Source: an uncultured Eubacterium sp.
GTDB lineage: Bacteria > Bacillota > Clostridia > Peptostreptococcales > Anaerovoracaceae
Direction of reading: 5' to 3'
DNA length: 35,660 bases
Assembly: GCA_937894585.1 (NCBI GenBank)
Contig: CALBGO010000016.1
Coordinates: 1 to 35,660, forward strand
Shown: positions 16,898 to 25,285 of the stretch, in pieces
How positions within the stretch are numbered: position 1 is the first letter of the stretch
Layout: every line of letters starts with the position of its first letter
Program-made: the position numbers and the translations under genes
The notes under the pieces: model-generated
Databases searched by the model: none
Seen by the model: the letters and a program-made list of their open reading frames with translations, nothing else
What the model was told of the DNA's origin: nothing

Positions 16898-17599
16898 ATG
16901 AAAAAATTTATTTGGTGGACCGCCGCAGGATTGCTGGCGGTCATTGTTTTATGTGCTGCTCTGACCTGTGATGTCTGCGCAAAAGCGGCACAGAACGGTG
17001 AAGCCGGGGAGAAGACATCTGCGGAAAGACTTTGCGCCGTCAAAAAGAAAGGCGGTTACGGAATTGCAGGTACTTTATCGGAAGCCGCAGGAAGCGGGGG
17101 AGGATTCGGTAAAACTAAAGAGAAAGCTGGAGGAGATACAGACGGGGAAGAAGTGACGAAACCTTCTGAGCCTGTGCTGACAGGTATGGTGCTGCACACA
17201 GAAGAGTGGGAACGGAACCGGAAAAATGCCAACAGGTTTTACAGGGAACGCGGTAAAACGGAGGAACTCAGGGAACCTCATATATTCTGGAGCGGCGAGA
17301 AATTTGTACTTCGAGCTTTCTTTGAGGGAGAAAGTCCGCCTGCATCAATCCTTGTGCGTATAAAGGGTACGGATTATAAGACGCGGATTTTCCTGTCGGA
17401 AGGTATTTACAAGGGAGAACTTTTTGATGAAGATATGTTGTACCGCCGGGGACAGAATCGGCCCGAAGAGCTGGTGTTTCTCTTTGAAACGGAATATAGC
17501 GCAGAAGGCGGAGAAAACAAAAGCAGAAGTCTTTCTGACAGCTGTTCCGTTACTGTCGATGACAGACAGCCGTACTTTATGCTGCACAGAAAGAAATAA
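16898..17599 (+). CDS. Secreted or membrane-anchored protein, first gene of the Tad-like operon
   Basis: A 233-residue protein starting at the ATG at 16898 after AGGAGG. The N-terminus has Lys2-Lys3, a hydrophobic run WWTAAGLLAVIVLCAALTC (about 6-24) and then small residues, consistent with a signal peptide or anchor. A Gly/Lys/Glu-rich linker (to about residue 85) leads to a C-terminal domain with beta-rich stretches (FVLRAFFEGE, ASILVRIKGTDYKTRIFL, ELVFLFETEYS, SCSVTVDDRQPYF) that could be an Ig-like fold. I do not recognise a family. Operon position suggests an outer component or adaptor of the secretion/pilus machine. Confidence 0.75.
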   Translation: MKKFIWWTAAGLLAVIVLCAALTCDVCAKAAQNGEAGEKTSAERLCAVKKKGGYGIAGTLSEAAGSGGGFGKTKEKAGGDTDGEEVTKPSEPVLTGMVLHTEEWERNRKNANRFYRERGKTEELREPHIFWSGEKFVLRAFFEGESPPASILVRIKGTDYKTRIFLSEGIYKGELFDEDMLYRRGQNRPEELVFLFETEYSAEGGENKSRSLSDSCSVTVDDRQPYFMLHRKK

Positions 17600-17623
17600 G
17601 GAAAAGGAGGATTTCGCAGTATT

Positions 17624-18169
17624 TTGGACAGAGGAAAAAAGATTATAGGAATCGTTTTAATTGCGGCCAGCATTTCAGCGCTGATTGCATGGGAGAAGTG
17701 GGGAAAAACACAGCTTTTGTATGACGAGGTGCTGGTATGCAGAGAAAACATATCGAGGGGAACCGTTATGAGAGAGGATATGTTTGAAACGGTGAAAATG
17801 GATGTCAGGGAGGAAGGCTTTTTAAGACCTGAAGAACAGAAATCGCTGATTGGAAAAGAAGCCGTGTCTTTTGTTCATAAGGGTATGCCGTTGTTTCCCG
17901 AATACTTTGTCAGAGAAGGACTTTCTGCAGGCAAGAACGGCCGCTTTATTCTGTCTGTGCCGGAGGACTGGCTGGCATCGATGCCTTCTTCAATCGTCAG
18001 AGGGAATCGGGCATATTTTTACAGCGGGAAAAGGCTTCTGACAGAAGCGCCGGTGTCTGCCTTTGATGCAGAAAACAGGGAGATAGAAGTTGTTGTCAGA
18101 AAAGAACAGGCAGCGGTTTTATCAGAAGCGGCGGCAGCAGGAGAGAAAATGGTTGTCGTCTATGAATAA
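17624..18169 (+). CDS. CpaB/RcpC-like SAF-domain pilus assembly protein
   Basis: In Tad/Flp systems CpaB (RcpC) is a periplasmic or extracytoplasmic assembly factor. This 181-residue protein has one N-terminal membrane segment (IIGIVLIAASISALIAW, about 6-22), then a SAF domain: VLVCRENISRGTVMREDMFE (about 38-57) with LIGKEAVSFVHKGMPLF (about 75-91). A beta-rich second half ends in EKMVVVYE. It is shorter than proteobacterial CpaB. The start is a TTG at 17624 after AGGAGG at about 17605; the spacing is long, so the exact start is uncertain. It is followed after 25 nt by the CpaE-like gene. Confidence 0.72.
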   Translation: MDRGKKIIGIVLIAASISALIAWEKWGKTQLLYDEVLVCRENISRGTVMREDMFETVKMDVREEGFLRPEEQKSLIGKEAVSFVHKGMPLFPEYFVREGLSAGKNGRFILSVPEDWLASMPSSIVRGNRAYFYSGKRLLTEAPVSAFDAENREIEVVVRKEQAAVLSEAAAAGEKMVVVYE

Positions 18170-18194
18170 GCGGGGACAGGAAACAGGAGGAATT

Positions 18195-18941
18195 ATGAAG
18201 AAAATCATAGGATTTTTCGGAGGGGACAGTCAGGTAGGCACATCGATGCTTGCACAGTCTATGGCAGAGCTGCTGCAGCAGCGGGGACAGAGAGTACTTT
18301 ACATTCTCGGAAGCGGCAAGTTCGGTGATGAATTTTTCAATATAGATGAACACCGCTCCATTGATGATCTAAAGGCTTCCGTCAGAAGCGGCAGAGTGAA
18401 ACGGGAAGACTTGTTTCAGAATCTTACGCAGGTGAGGGGGCTGTGGGTACTGCCCGCAGTGAGAAACCCGCTGACTTCCAAGTATTTTACAGAAAACACT
18501 TATGAAATTATGCTGAAGGAGGCGGAAAGTGAATTCGATTATACGGTCATTGACGGAGGATGTGATGCCAATCAGGGACTGACGATTTCAGCGCTTAATA
18601 CGGCGGATTTCCGCTTTTTTGTTACAACGCAGCAGTCAAAGGTGATTCGGCGGCTGCTTCTTATGCAGAAGAATATTGTAGAACCGCTGAACAGACCGGG
18701 AGAACTTGTTATCAATAAGTATATGAAAGATCCGGCACTTCTTCTTAAGGGGGATATTCTGACTTTATGTGAACGGGACTGTGCGTTTACGGTTCCCTAT
18801 GTTGAATACGGCTGGCAGGCGGAAATGGAGGGGAAAAGTCTGATGCGATATGGGAAATTTGCCAAAGCTGTTGCCGCTTTGGGAAATCTTTTTGAACCTG
18901 AGACACCAAAGGAGACATTATGGAAAAAGCATTTTCTTTAG
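18195..18941 (+). CDS. CpaE/TadZ-like P-loop protein
   Basis: A 248-residue SIMIBI-class P-loop protein, of the type that positions Tad machinery at the membrane. The start at 18195 follows AGGAGG. The P-loop region GFFGGDSQVGTSMLAQSMAE has the Gly-Thr/Ser pattern of CpaE/TadZ but no lysine before the threonine. It may bind nucleotide weakly or not at all. The Walker B-like strand is FDYTVIDGGCDANQG (about 115-129), and a switch-like segment NTADFRFFVTTQQSKVIRRL follows. The end overlaps the start of the ATPase gene by 22 nt. Confidence 0.75.
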   Translation: MKKIIGFFGGDSQVGTSMLAQSMAELLQQRGQRVLYILGSGKFGDEFFNIDEHRSIDDLKASVRSGRVKREDLFQNLTQVRGLWVLPAVRNPLTSKYFTENTYEIMLKEAESEFDYTVIDGGCDANQGLTISALNTADFRFFVTTQQSKVIRRLLLMQKNIVEPLNRPGELVINKYMKDPALLLKGDILTLCERDCAFTVPYVEYGWQAEMEGKSLMRYGKFAKAVAALGNLFEPETPKETLWKKHFL

Positions 18942-20425
18942 AGGAGTATCTGAGCAGAACACTGCAAAGCGATGAAGAGGAAAAATCAGATCCTATGGAA
19001 CGGTTTCGGCAGATTTGCGGAGTCATAGAGAAGGAGTTTGATAAGGAATGGGACGAAACTGACGATCTTGCTAAAAATCGGAAATTAGAGCGCGAAAAGA
19101 AGGCGATTATGGGATTTTCGGAGGAAACCGAGTTTTATAAAGAAAAAATCAGAGAAATACTCAGGGAAAAGAAACTTGAAAAAAGCTGGTACCCGGACTG
19201 GTATCCGAGTCTTTCCGAGGGTATTTTTGCAGAAGTATACGGCCTTTCCGGTCTTGCTCCGTGGGCTTATGATATGGACGAGAAATACAAAGATTCTTCG
19301 TCCGCAAAGCTGATCGGAGACCGGCTTTACTGTCTGATTGACGGAAAATCCCGCCTGCAGCCACAGAGGATTCCGAAAAGACGGCGTGAGCAGCTGAAAC
19401 GGACCTTGCTGCTGGCAACACCTTACGAAAGACTGGAGTACGGATTTCATGAGGTCTATCTGCATAACGGAATCAGAATCACCATTTATTCCGGTGATCG
19501 CACGAAAGAAGATCAGGATATTATGGTATTTCGTAAGTATATCCTAAAGGAACTGACATTTGAAAATCTTGCTGCCCTTGGGACCATACCGGGGGAAGCA
19601 ATCCCTCTCTTTCTTAAAATGGTGGAAATCGGGTTTAATGTACTTTTTGCAGGGCAGGTTCGGTCAGGTAAAACTACCTTTATGCAGGTCTGGCAGAGTT
19701 ATGAAGATCCGTCGCTGGAGGGGCTTGCTGTTGCAACCGACCCGGAAACACCCTGGCATAAAATTATGCCTAAAGCGCCTGTTATGCAGCTGGTTGCCGA
19801 CGGGCAGAGACTTTCTTCTATTACGAAATCTTTGCTTCGGGGCGATAACGATTATATTCTTCTGGAAGAGATGAGAGACAGCGCGGCATTTCGTCTGGCC
19901 CTGGATATTACTTCAACGGGAACGAGAAGAAGCAAAGGAACCATACACGATAACGACGGCATCAATGTTCCTTATAAAATGGCTTCCGCTATATGCGGAA
20001 CTTTCGGAGGAAATATGCGGCCGCTGATTTCACAGGTTTATAAGAATTTTGATTATGTTTTCGAACTCTCGCAGGTACCTTCGGACAAATCCAAAAAGGT
20101 ACTCCTTGGAATCTGGGAATACGATTACGATATGGAGGAGGACCGGGTATCTGCAAGAAGAATCTGCGCCTATGACTTTGAAAACGGCAAATGGAGCTGG
20201 AACGGAAGCAGCTGCGAAGAGAAACTGAAAAAATATCCTGAGCAGAGGGAGCTGATAAAGGAAATGGAGCATATGCTCAAAAAACTTTCGGAAGGAAATC
20301 TGCTGAAGGGGAATCCCAAGGTGTATCCGGCTTATTACAGCAGCAGGAAAAGCTTCGGCAGGTGCGGCAGTACGGAAGTGATATCTGAGGAGGATACGGA
20401 GGAAAGGACGGTGTGTCTTGGATAA
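18920..20425 (+). CDS. CpaF/TadA-like secretion ATPase
   Basis: The motor ATPase of a Tad-type pilus or secretion machine (type II/IV secretion ATPase superfamily), cytoplasmic and expected to be hexameric. The 501-residue protein has Walker A GQVRSGKTT (Lys251), an Asp/Glu box near DPETPW, Walker B YILLEEMRD (about 312-320) and a His-box region STGTRRSKGTIHDND (about 332-346). The N-terminal 150 residues are acidic and helical with a segment PSLSEGIFAEVYGLSGLAPW. AAAGGAG precedes the ATG. It overlaps both neighbours, by 22 nt with the CpaE-like gene and 8 nt with the TadB-like gene, so translation is tightly coupled. Confidence 0.88.
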   Translation: MEKAFSLEEYLSRTLQSDEEEKSDPMERFRQICGVIEKEFDKEWDETDDLAKNRKLEREKKAIMGFSEETEFYKEKIREILREKKLEKSWYPDWYPSLSEGIFAEVYGLSGLAPWAYDMDEKYKDSSSAKLIGDRLYCLIDGKSRLQPQRIPKRRREQLKRTLLLATPYERLEYGFHEVYLHNGIRITIYSGDRTKEDQDIMVFRKYILKELTFENLAALGTIPGEAIPLFLKMVEIGFNVLFAGQVRSGKTTFMQVWQSYEDPSLEGLAVATDPETPWHKIMPKAPVMQLVADGQRLSSITKSLLRGDNDYILLEEMRDSAAFRLALDITSTGTRRSKGTIHDNDGINVPYKMASAICGTFGGNMRPLISQVYKNFDYVFELSQVPSDKSKKVLLGIWEYDYDMEEDRVSARRICAYDFENGKWSWNGSSCEEKLKKYPEQRELIKEMEHMLKKLSEGNLLKGNPKVYPAYYSSRKSFGRCGSTEVISEEDTEERTVCLG

Positions 20426-21362
20426 GCTTATTTATACAAGTTTTCTGACGGGCATTTTTCTCTGGCAGTATCCGCTTTTATATACTGCGGCAAGTGCGCT
20501 CAGAAGCAGATTTTATATCAGGCGAAATCTAAGGGCGGCATCTGACAGCGGTATACTGCGCAGGAGAAGTCCTTTGGGAAGGCATATCGGTATGGTAATC
20601 GGCGGTGCCGAAGCAGAGAAGATTTTTACGGGACCGGAAAACTTTTATCTGACAAGTGTAATTCTCGGTGTGGGAACATCTTTTACGGTTTACTTGGCGG
20701 CGGGAACGATGATGGCGTTTATCTGCGGGATTTTTATGAGCGCTGTTCCTTACGGTATCCTTATGGCAAAGCTGCACAGCCGTCGTGTTGCAAGATCAAG
20801 GGAGGGAGATATTCTGGTGCAGGAGCTGCTTAATAACTACAAAATCAACAGCTTTAATATAAAGGAGGCCATTGAAGTAACCTCTGCCGAACTGGAAAAG
20901 GCGCCGGGTGCAAGGCGGCTTCTGCTGCAGCTTGCAAAGGGACTGCAGAAATCCGTTACAAAAGAAGAAGTGGAGTACCATCTGTCTGCATTCAGGTATG
21001 GAATCGATACTGCATGGGGAAGCGCGCTTTCCACAAATATATTTTTTGCGTATCTGTACGGAATTCGGGTGGACGAGGCGCTTTCGGATCTTTTGGCGTC
21101 TATGATACGCAGCCGCCAGCTTGTAGAGTACGGAAAGCGGGAAAACAATGAGGCAAGGCTGATTTTAAAATATCTGGCTCCCGTCAGTTTTCTGCTTACG
21201 GTAGCGGGAGCATGCCGGTACTTTGGATTTACACTTTCAAAATTCATCAGGTATCAGTTTGGCACTGAGCTTGGTATGAGGTGGTTTCTGATTATGGTTA
21301 TGATGTATATGGCAAGCCTTCTGCTCAGCGTATTTCTGTCCAGAGAGAAAATGGATATATAA
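20418..21362 (+). CDS. TadB-like type II secretion F-domain membrane protein
   Basis: A 314-residue polytopic membrane protein, inner-membrane platform of a Tad-like machine. It starts at a TTG overlapping the ATPase stop by 8 nt. Hydrophobic segments lie at about 5-25, 77-115 (two helices), 250-270 and 285-307. Between them is a cytoplasmic helical region with the T2SSF-like pattern DILVQELLNNYKINSFNIKE, then IEVTSAELEKAPGARRLL. It is about the usual TadB length. The next gene follows after 9 nt. Assignment relies on topology, position and a weak F-domain pattern rather than a strong signature. Confidence 0.72.
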   Translation: MDKLIYTSFLTGIFLWQYPLLYTAASALRSRFYIRRNLRAASDSGILRRRSPLGRHIGMVIGGAEAEKIFTGPENFYLTSVILGVGTSFTVYLAAGTMMAFICGIFMSAVPYGILMAKLHSRRVARSREGDILVQELLNNYKINSFNIKEAIEVTSAELEKAPGARRLLLQLAKGLQKSVTKEEVEYHLSAFRYGIDTAWGSALSTNIFFAYLYGIRVDEALSDLLASMIRSRQLVEYGKRENNEARLILKYLAPVSFLLTVAGACRYFGFTLSKFIRYQFGTELGMRWFLIMVMMYMASLLLSVFLSREKMDI

Positions 21363-21371
21363 GGAGGGCTT

Positions 21372-21962
21372 ATGAAAATCAGAACAACTCCGCTGTTTAA
21401 GGTGCGCAGACTGGCATCTTATACCAAACGGGCAGTGCCGGTTATAAAGCACAGAGGCAGACAGCAGCTTTTAATCCGCTGGAATCTTATTAACAGGGAA
21501 AAGATGGAGAGGGAAATTTTTAACAGCTGTATTGTGCTGAAAAACCTTGCGGCAGTACACAGGAATATGCCGATGTCGGCGGATTTTATTCTGGAACAGC
21601 TGATGGAATGCAGCAGACTGCTGAAGACTACTTATGCGGATATATTATCCGCTTACAGATTGGGACAGGGAGAGGAGGCCTTTGCCCTTCTTGCCGAAAG
21701 GGTTCCTCTGAAATCCGCATCGGCTTTTGCGGCGGTACTGTCAAAAATAGATAAAATAAATCCGGCTGAACTGATTCTGCATATGACGGCTTTTGAGGAG
21801 ATGCTGACGGGAGAGCGGATGACAAAGGGAATGAACAGAACCGAAAAAAAGAGTCTGATTACGACGGTGGCGGCGACGGCAACCATTTTTGCCATTCTGC
21901 TGGATTTTACCATTGTGGTAGTGTTTATGAACACTTTACAGATGATAGAGCAGATATTTTAG
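21372..21962 (+). CDS. TadC-like membrane protein
   Basis: A 196-residue protein after AAGGAGG. The basic N-terminus and helical middle (SADFILEQLMECSRLLKTTY, then RVPLKSASAFAAVLSKID) resemble one half of a T2SSF domain. One or two hydrophobic helices close the chain at about 160-190 (SLITTVAATATIFAILLDF, then IVVVFMNTLQM). Typical TadC is longer, about 280-320 residues, and has more helices, so this would be a reduced partner of the TadB-like protein. A gap of 84 nt to the next gene contains no terminator I can see. Confidence 0.6.
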   Translation: MKIRTTPLFKVRRLASYTKRAVPVIKHRGRQQLLIRWNLINREKMEREIFNSCIVLKNLAAVHRNMPMSADFILEQLMECSRLLKTTYADILSAYRLGQGEEAFALLAERVPLKSASAFAAVLSKIDKINPAELILHMTAFEEMLTGERMTKGMNRTEKKSLITTVAATATIFAILLDFTIVVVFMNTLQMIEQIF

Positions 21963-22046
21963 AAGCTGTTTTTTATAGGAAAGTTTTTATAAAAAAGGAA
22001 CTGTAAACTTGTAAATACATTTAGAAAGAAAGGGGGACGGTTTACT

Positions 22047-22205
22047 GTGAAGAATCTGATTATTATTATCGGAACAATTTTACTGGGCGTTATTATTGTC
22101 AATACGATGGTGCTCGGTGAAGGAGAAGTTTCTCTGCGGGAGGCAGCTCAGGGGGTTGTGGAGCAGGGAGTGGAAAGTATTGAATCTATGGAAATCGGAG
22201 AATAG
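22047..22205 (+). CDS. Mini-pilin candidate 1 (52-residue hydrophobic peptide)
   Basis: A GTG start at 22047 after AGGGGGACGG gives 52 residues. The chain begins MKNLIIIIGTILLGVIIVNT, a single helix of about 18 hydrophobic residues at the very N-terminus. A short acidic amphipathic tail (EVSLREAAQGVVEQGVESIE) follows. It looks like the helix-first architecture of pilins. It lacks the Flp processing motif (Gly before a hydrophobic run with Glu-Tyr), so if it is a pilin it is not the canonical kind. It is paralogous to the next gene. Coding is supported by the ribosome site, the 2-nt gap to the next ATG and the shared N-terminus. Confidence 0.7.
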   Translation: MKNLIIIIGTILLGVIIVNTMVLGEGEVSLREAAQGVVEQGVESIESMEIGE

Positions 22206-22207
22206 TT

Positions 22208-22351
22208 ATGAAGGATTTACTGATTATTATCGGCACGGTGGTTCTGGGCTGTCTGCTTTTTGCAATGATTGCCGGAAATGAAAACAGCCTGAAATCAGCA
22301 GGGAGCGCGGTAATGGAAAAATCTATAGAAATGTATGAGGCAAGGCCATGA
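22208..22351 (+). CDS. Mini-pilin candidate 2 (47-residue hydrophobic peptide)
   Basis: The ATG at 22208 lies 2 nt after the previous stop. The 47-residue chain starts MKDLLIIIGTVVLGCLLFAM, almost the same pattern as the preceding peptide (MK-N/D-L-x-III-GT-x-x-LG). A 25-residue amphipathic tail, GSAVMEKSIEMYEARP, follows. Its TGA overlaps the next ATG (ATGA at 22348-22351). The two peptides are probably a recent tandem duplication. Role unknown; a structural subunit or membrane tether of the Tad-like machine is the simplest guess. Confidence 0.7.
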   Translation: MKDLLIIIGTVVLGCLLFAMIAGNENSLKSAGSAVMEKSIEMYEARP

Positions 22352-22761
22352 AAAACTTGATTACAGCAGCAGCCGGTCTGATGCTGCTTCTGGCTTTTCT
22401 GCTGCAGTTTACTCACAGTCAGCTGCTGCATAGCCGTCTGTTAGAGGCTGATAGGCAGGTATATACTTTTCGGGAAACTGTGCGTCAGCGGGGGTGTATG
22501 ACCAAAGAGACTGAGGAAAATCTGCAGAAGGAGCTTGCGGAAATTTTTCGCTGCAGTGAAGATGAGGTTTCTGCGGAATGCAGCAGAGCGCCGGCTTTTC
22601 GGGGAGAAATCATAGAATATAAGATATCTGTACCGGCGAAAAATATAATCGCTGACGGCGGGTTTTGGAATATCGAAGATGAAAAAAATCAATTCACCTA
22701 TGAAAAGAAGGGAGGATGCATCAGTGAATATACAGGAAGAGAGAGCATCGACGGATTATGA
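22348..22761 (+). CDS. TadE-like pseudopilin candidate, MKNL N-terminus
   Basis: A 137-residue protein translationally coupled to the mini-pilin gene through ATGA. The N-terminus MKNLITAAAGLMLLLAFLLQ again puts a hydrophobic helix at the extreme start. A long helix (SRLLEADRQVYTFRETV) and a soluble domain with two cysteine-containing stretches (RQRGCMTKETEENL, FRCSEDEVSAECSRA) and a beta segment EIIEYKISVPAKN follow. It has the helix-then-globule layout of minor pilins such as TadE, but no family signature I can name. ATGA couples its end to the next gene. Confidence 0.65.
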   Translation: MKNLITAAAGLMLLLAFLLQFTHSQLLHSRLLEADRQVYTFRETVRQRGCMTKETEENLQKELAEIFRCSEDEVSAECSRAPAFRGEIIEYKISVPAKNIIADGGFWNIEDEKNQFTYEKKGGCISEYTGRESIDGL

Positions 22762-23126
22762 AGAATTTACTGATTACGACAGGAATAGCGATATTGATTT
22801 TTACGATGTCGGGATACTGGCTGCAGCTGCATGAACTTTTTGCGGTGAAAGAGAAGATGAAAGCCGCGGCGGATGAGACGGCTGCCGCAGCAGCTCTTCA
22901 GATCGATGCGGAATGTTTTGGAGAAGGTATACTTTATTTTGATCGGAAGAGAGCGGCACAGAAGGCAGAAGAGGTTCTGAGGCTGAATTTTCCCGAAGCT
23001 GACAAAGAAGGGAGATGGGAAATTTTGTTTACAGACGGCACCGCAGAGAAGCCTTCGGTGACTGTCAGATTTTATTATCGGAAAATGGAAGTGATATCGG
23101 TTTACGAATATATGCCGCTTAAGTAA
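22758..23126 (+). CDS. TadE/TadG-like minor pilin candidate, last gene of the operon
   Basis: A 122-residue protein overlapping the previous gene by ATGA. The hydrophobic start MKNLLITTGIAILIFTMSGY is followed by an Ala-rich amphipathic helix (KMKAAADETAAAAALQIDAE) and a small mixed domain ending VTVRFYYRKMEVISVYEYMP. The helix resembles the N-terminal stalk of TadE/TadF-type pseudopilins, whose assembly helix is also Ala-rich. Fourth consecutive product that begins MK(N/D)L(L/I). No terminator is evident downstream before the next promoter. Confidence 0.65.
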   Translation: MKNLLITTGIAILIFTMSGYWLQLHELFAVKEKMKAAADETAAAAALQIDAECFGEGILYFDRKRAAQKAEEVLRLNFPEADKEGRWEILFTDGTAEKPSVTVRFYYRKMEVISVYEYMPLK

Positions 23127-23192
23127 AAAAGACAGAAATGAGAAATTTTCAAACCGCAGCCGAAACTTTGTGAGGTTTTGAAGAAAGGAAAC

Positions 23193-23220
23193 TTGTTCGA
23201 CGAAATATATGAGGTATAGA
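23193..23220 (+). promoter_or_regulatory. Possible promoter for the DUF5688 gene
   Basis: TTGTTC (23193-23198), 16 bp, TATAGA (23215-23220). The promoter sits in the loop of an inverted repeat, GAGGTT (23172-23177) with AACCTC (23221-23226). Confidence 0.4.
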
Positions 23221-23269
23221 ACCTCGAAAATTCAACAAAAAATACTTGATTATATGAGGAGAGTGCGAA

Positions 23270-24124
23270 ATGCAATACGATGCGTTTAAAATAACGGTAA
23301 TAAAGAACTTAAAAGAGTATCTTCCGGAGGAATACCGGTCCTGGAAGATAAAAACCGAGCAGGTAAATCAGGTGAATCGTACCAGAGAAATTCTGCAGCT
23401 GCAGCCGGAAAGCCGGCCGTCTGCTGTACCGATTTTATATCTGGATGATTTGTATCTGCGTTATATGCGGGGGATGGAGATAGAACAGGTGCTGGAAGAA
23501 GCAGCGGCTCACTTTCTTGCCGGCGCAGATTATCTGAAAAGGCACGGCGACCGTTTATCTGCGGATAATCCTGACGGCAGAATTATTTATACTCTGATTA
23601 ATACAGAGAAGAACAGACATATGCTGGAGGGACTTCCTCATCGGGAGATCATGGATCTTTCTGTCATATACAGATTTGCCGCAGAAGACAGCGAGGGCGG
23701 AATTAACAGTTTTGTGATTACAGACAGGATTGCGGAGGAATTTCAGCTTACTGAAGAGGAGCTGTATCTTGAAGCTGAGAAAAACACACCGGAATTTATG
23801 CCGGTTTCAATCATAAGGGCAGAACCGATGGGCTGCATTATCTGCAATAAAAAAGGTATTCTCGGAGCAGCTGCGATGCTGTATGAAGGTGTGCTTTCAA
23901 AAATTGCCCTGCTGATGGAGTCCGATTTATATATTTTACCTTCCTCTGTTCATGAAGTAATTGCGGTTCCTGCTGAAAAAAGCAGGATAGAAGATCTGAA
24001 AAAAGCAGTGATGAGCGTAAACCGCAGTGTTGTAAAGCCTTGTGATTTTCTGTCGGATCAGGTATATTTCTTTGACAGACAGGATTCTCAGCTGAAGCCG
24101 GCGGTAAATGAGCGGCTCAGCTGA
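23270..24124 (+). CDS. DUF5688 family protein
   Basis: A 284-residue soluble protein. The N-terminus YDAFKITVIKNLKEYLPEEY, the motif LYLDDLYLRYMRGMEIEQVL and the C-terminal segments LLMESDLYILPSSVHEVIAV and MSVNRSVVKPCDFLSDQVYF match the DUF5688 pattern as I remember it. The family is found in gut Clostridia and often in several copies. It is 143 nt after the Tad-like operon with its own likely promoter. No catalytic motif or membrane segment is visible, and its function is unknown. GAGGAGAG precedes the ATG. Confidence 0.8.
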   Translation: MQYDAFKITVIKNLKEYLPEEYRSWKIKTEQVNQVNRTREILQLQPESRPSAVPILYLDDLYLRYMRGMEIEQVLEEAAAHFLAGADYLKRHGDRLSADNPDGRIIYTLINTEKNRHMLEGLPHREIMDLSVIYRFAAEDSEGGINSFVITDRIAEEFQLTEEELYLEAEKNTPEFMPVSIIRAEPMGCIICNKKGILGAAAMLYEGVLSKIALLMESDLYILPSSVHEVIAVPAEKSRIEDLKKAVMSVNRSVVKPCDFLSDQVYFFDRQDSQLKPAVNERLS

Positions 24125-24176
24125 GAATAAAATAGCTGGCTTCGAGGGGAGTGTACAGGGGATTTCAGAGAATTCC

Positions 24177-25226
24177 TTACCAGATTTTAAGGAGATGCTG
24201 CAGAGCAAGGCTGACACCTGTGATGCCTGCCCAGCAGGCAAGCCCCATAAGAAGCGGTTTGCCGCCGGTTTTAACCAGTTTGACTAAATCCGTATTAAGA
24301 CCGATTGCTGCCATCGCCATAATGATAAAGAACTTGGAAAGCTCTTTAAACGGTGTAAAGAATTCCGCAGAGATTCCGGCGGAGATGGAAACAGTTGTGA
24401 TGACAGAGGCAGCGATAAAGTACAGAATGAAAAACGGAAAAATCTGTTTCAGACTGACTTTACTGCCGGAGGCGCTGTCTCCATGATCTGCCGGACGCTC
24501 TTTTCTGGTGCGTAAAAAAGCAAGTCCCAGTGTAATCGGGATAATTGCCAGAGTTCTGGTCAGCTTTACAGTAACGGCCTTGTCCAGTGTTGAAGACCCC
24601 AGCTTCCACATACTGTCCCAGGTGGAAGCACAGGCGGTTACGGAAGATGTGTCATTTACTGCGGTGCCGGCAAAGACGCCGAAGGCCTCTCCGGAAGTTG
24701 TATCAAATCCAATGGCACTTCCGAATGCGGGAAAGATTACGGCTGCCAGTACATTGAAGAAAAAGATGATAGAAATAGCCTGTGCAACTTCCTCGTCATC
24801 GGCATCGATGACCGGCGCAGTGGCAGCAATGGCAGAGCCGCCGCAGATAGAGGAACCGACGCCTACCAGCGTTGAAATGTTGGAAGGGATATGCATTGCT
24901 TTATGCAGTATATAAGCAATGATAAGGGAAGTCGCAATGGTGCAGACGATAATCGGCAGAGACTGTTTTCCTGTTTCTAAAATCACATTGAGATTCAGTC
25001 CGAATCCCAATAAAATTACAGCCCACTGCAGCACTTTTTTTGATGTAAACTTAATACCCGGTGCAAAGCTTCCTTTTTCTCTGAAAAATAAAGTGATTAT
25101 CATACCTGCCAGAATTGCAATAACCGGTCCGCCTATGATAGGAAAAGCTTTTCCCGCAAACCAGGACGGAACGGCAATCAGCAGGCAGAGTAAAATTCCT
25201 TTGCTGTTCTTTCTGATAAAATTCAT
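24177..25226 (-). CDS. YeiH-type membrane protein (putative sulfate exporter family)
   Basis: A 349-residue polytopic protein of the YeiH/Cons_hypoth698 family, with about ten hydrophobic segments. Family-typical stretches include LLCLLIAVPSWFAGKAFP, a central VGVGSSICGGSAIAATAPVI followed by DADDEEVAQAIS, and GTAVNDTSSVTACASTWD. Members are annotated as putative sulfate or sulfonate exporters, which is weakly supported experimentally. AAGGAGGC lies just before the ATG. It is convergent with DUF5688 and divergent from the thioesterase gene. Neighbouring rhodanese, thioredoxin and CoA-disulfide genes make a sulfur-related role plausible, as inference. Confidence 0.88.
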   Translation of the reverse strand: MNFIRKNSKGILLCLLIAVPSWFAGKAFPIIGGPVIAILAGMIITLFFREKGSFAPGIKFTSKKVLQWAVILLGFGLNLNVILETGKQSLPIIVCTIATSLIIAYILHKAMHIPSNISTLVGVGSSICGGSAIAATAPVIDADDEEVAQAISIIFFFNVLAAVIFPAFGSAIGFDTTSGEAFGVFAGTAVNDTSSVTACASTWDSMWKLGSSTLDKAVTVKLTRTLAIIPITLGLAFLRTRKERPADHGDSASGSKVSLKQIFPFFILYFIAASVITTVSISAGISAEFFTPFKELSKFFIIMAMAAIGLNTDLVKLVKTGGKPLLMGLACWAGITGVSLALQHLLKIW

Positions 25227-25285
25227 ATAAAATGCCTCCTTGATGATATGATGTACTTGTGTATTATGTGCAGTGCAATTTAATT

